Assembly (NCBI RefSeq): GCF_937997595.1 | Contig: NZ_CALKTS010000153.1 | Location: forward strand, 1-32,144 | Direction of reading: 5' to 3' | From: an uncultured Campylobacter sp. | GTDB taxonomy: Bacteria > Campylobacterota > Campylobacteria > Campylobacterales > Campylobacteraceae | DNA: 32,144 bases | Part shown: one piece after another, positions 30,880 to 32,144 of the stretch | How the letters are laid out: each line of letters starts with the position of its first letter | Numbering within the stretch: position 1 is the first letter of the stretch | Program-made: the position numbers and the translations under genes | The notes under the pieces: model-generated | What the model saw: the letters and a program-made list of their open reading frames with translations, nothing else | The model's database searches: none | Told to the model about the DNA's origin: nothing

Positions 30880-31239
30880 CTATTTTCTTACCGAGCCTAT
30901 GAGCTCTTTAAGCTGATCTAGTAGCGGTCTGATCTGCTTTTCTACCCGCTCGTCGATCATCGTAGGCACTACGTCTAGTCTCTGCTCTATCGTCTCGTCG
31001 ATCACATCTGCAATCGCGTTTATATCGATATTGGGAGCGACTTTGCCGCCCGAATCGATCATATCTTTTAGCTCCTCGACCTTCTTTTTAAGCAGATAGT
31101 TTTCCTGCATAGCGTCAGTCAGCACCTGATCGAAGCGTTCGAATTTTTTATCCACTTGCTTGTCTTTAAAATATATGACGAAAAACATTAAAAATATAAC
31201 GACGCAAAGTCCTAAAATGATGATAGTGTTAAGATCCAT
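30880..31239 (-). CDS. Membrane-anchored coiled-coil protein of unknown function
   Basis: This 119 aa protein has one N-terminal membrane helix (residues 5-24), then a charged helical region with a likely coiled coil (about 27-62, EVEELKD-type heptads), a short Gly/Pro break and a second amphipathic helical segment (about 75-115). I recognise no named family. It starts ATG behind TTAAGGA, 9 nt after mqnP, so the two are probably co-transcribed; C. jejuni seems to have a small gene at this position too. Confidence 0.8.
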   Translation of the reverse strand: MDLNTIIILGLCVVIFLMFFVIYFKDKQVDKKFERFDQVLTDAMQENYLLKKKVEELKDMIDSGGKVAPNIDINAIADVIDETIEQRLDVVPTMIDERVEKQIRPLLDQLKELIGSVRK

Positions 31240-31248
31240 AGGGGTTCC

Positions 31249-32118
31249 TTAAAATAAATTTACAAAAACAAAAGCAAAAAAGGCGATGCCCAAGTAGCCG
31301 TTGAGCGTGAAAAACGCACGATCAATCTTGCTAAAATCTTTCTGCACGATCTTATGCTCGAAGTACAGGATCGTCGCGCACGCAGCCACGCCCAGATAGG
31401 CAAAAAAGCCTAAATTTGCCGCTGCGCAAAACAGCAGCCAAAAAAGCACCGCTACGGCGTGAAAAATTTTGGAGATAAACATTGAAGCTTCCTTGCCGTA
31501 AAGCGCAGGGATGCTGTAAAGCCCAGCCGTGCGGTCAAATTCCATATCTTGAAGCGAATACAACACGTCAAAGCCGCCTACCCAAAATACTACTCCAAAG
31601 CATAGCAACACCGACCATAGCGGAATTACGCCGCTAACGGCGATCGCTCCCGCAATCGGCGCAAGCCCCAAGCAAAAGCCGAGCATTAAATGCGCGGTCT
31701 CGCTAAAGCGCTTAAAATATGAATAGCCGCCCAATGCCGCTAAAATCGGCACCGAAAGCTTAAGCGCCAAAGGATTTATAAGCGCTGAAACCGCTATGAA
31801 AACCACCGCGTTTGCGATGATGAAAAGCAGTAAATTCCCGCGCCCGATCCGTCCGTCCACACTGGGGCGCGAAGCACAACGCGGATTGGTGCGATCGATG
31901 TCCTCGTCCAGGTAGCGATTTAGCGCCATTGCGAAGCTTCTCGCGCTCACCGCACATAAAATCCCCAGAAAAAGCAGCTTCCAGCCGAACCATACCGAGC
32001 CGCTTTGCAGCTTGCTTGCAGTAATCATCGCCGTAAAGATAAACGGTAGCGCGAAAACCGAGTGTTTAAAAACTATTAATTCGTTGATATCGGATAAAAT
32101 TTCTTTAAATTTAGCCAT
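31249..32118 (-). CDS. mqnP: UbiA-family prenyltransferase, probably MqnP of menaquinone synthesis
   Basis: This is a 289 aa membrane prenyltransferase with about eight hydrophobic segments. The two Asp-rich prenyl-diphosphate/Mg motifs are seen as NRYLDEDIDRTNPR and DVLYSLQDMEFDRTAGLYSIP. The UbiA superfamily is certain; Campylobacter makes menaquinone by the futalosine route, so MqnP is more likely than a ubiquinone enzyme. I chose the ATG at 32118 behind AAGGGG; a GTG at 32139 would add seven residues that overlap this ribosome site. Confidence 0.88.
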   Translation of the reverse strand: MAKFKEILSDINELIVFKHSVFALPFIFTAMITASKLQSGSVWFGWKLLFLGILCAVSARSFAMALNRYLDEDIDRTNPRCASRPSVDGRIGRGNLLLFIIANAVVFIAVSALINPLALKLSVPILAALGGYSYFKRFSETAHLMLGFCLGLAPIAGAIAVSGVIPLWSVLLCFGVVFWVGGFDVLYSLQDMEFDRTAGLYSIPALYGKEASMFISKIFHAVAVLFWLLFCAAANLGFFAYLGVAACATILYFEHKIVQKDFSKIDRAFFTLNGYLGIAFFAFVFVNLF

Positions 32119-32144
32119 TTCGCCCCTTATTTTGGGCACTATTG

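Noticed and set aside
1..32144. CRISPR array, insertion sequence or prophage genes
   Set aside because: No regularly spaced identical repeats, no transposase or phage-like proteins among the coding regions; the AT repeats are irregular.
1..32144. In-frame TGA selenocysteine gene matching selC
   Set aside because: All recognised genes are full length without an internal TGA, and no long frame interrupted by a single TGA was noticed in the spacers.

Overview
This is chromosomal DNA from an epsilonproteobacterium, almost certainly a Campylobacter. Several gene runs match the Campylobacter jejuni order I remember: carA-DUF507-purA, modA-mop-modB/C, mlaA-mlaC-RND, and trxB-trxA-yraN-hom-aminotransferase-(membrane HTH protein)-rRNA methylase-rsmI-rpmE-rsmE-membrane protein-queD-queE-moaA-(119 aa protein)-ubiA/mqnP. 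Codon use looks close to the mid-40s in %GC, well above C. jejuni. That fits the oral, higher-GC group (C. gracilis, C. showae, C. rectus, C. curvus); I cannot settle the species from the sequence.

Layout. 1-740 is gene-free, AT-oligomer-rich spacer. 741-8660 (minus) is a tightly packed run transcribed as GGDEF/EAL sensor -> HisZ-like protein -> purA -> DUF507 -> carA, ending in a strong hairpin. 8712-13322 (minus) is the molybdate locus: modE, then modA-mop-modC, then about 1 kb of gene-free spacer, then modB. 13446-17598 (plus) is an operon for outer-membrane lipid traffic (mlaA, mlaC, a large RND/MMPL transporter) behind a clear sigma70 promoter. selC (tRNA-Sec) follows at 17629-17725, then an unrecognised lipoprotein and a rho-independent terminator. 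18753-23006 (minus) carries trxA-trxB and aminotransferase-hom-yraN. 23496-27704 (minus) holds rRNA methyltransferases, ribosomal protein L31 and two membrane proteins. 28073-32118 (minus) holds mqnP, a small coiled-coil membrane protein, and the moaA-queE-queD-lipoprotein operon.

How the parts fit. Molybdate uptake and its ModE regulator, MoaA (first step of molybdenum cofactor synthesis) and selC together suggest a respiratory physiology using Mo and selenocysteine enzymes such as formate dehydrogenase, although no such enzyme lies in the window. MqnP points to menaquinone made by the futalosine route. QueD and QueE supply preQ0 for queuosine.

The most unusual signal is not a gene. The spacers, and in-frame low-complexity inserts in at least two otherwise conserved proteins (the RND transporter and QueE), are packed with the hexamer RAATTY (AAATTT, AAATTC, GAATTT, GAATTC). 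In C. jejuni RAATTY is the methylation motif reported to license DNA for natural transformation. Other points worth checking are a multi-PAS diguanylate cyclase whose EAL domain has lost its metal ligands, a near-perfect ModE-like operator, an internally duplicated DUF507 protein and a RodZ-like membrane HTH protein.
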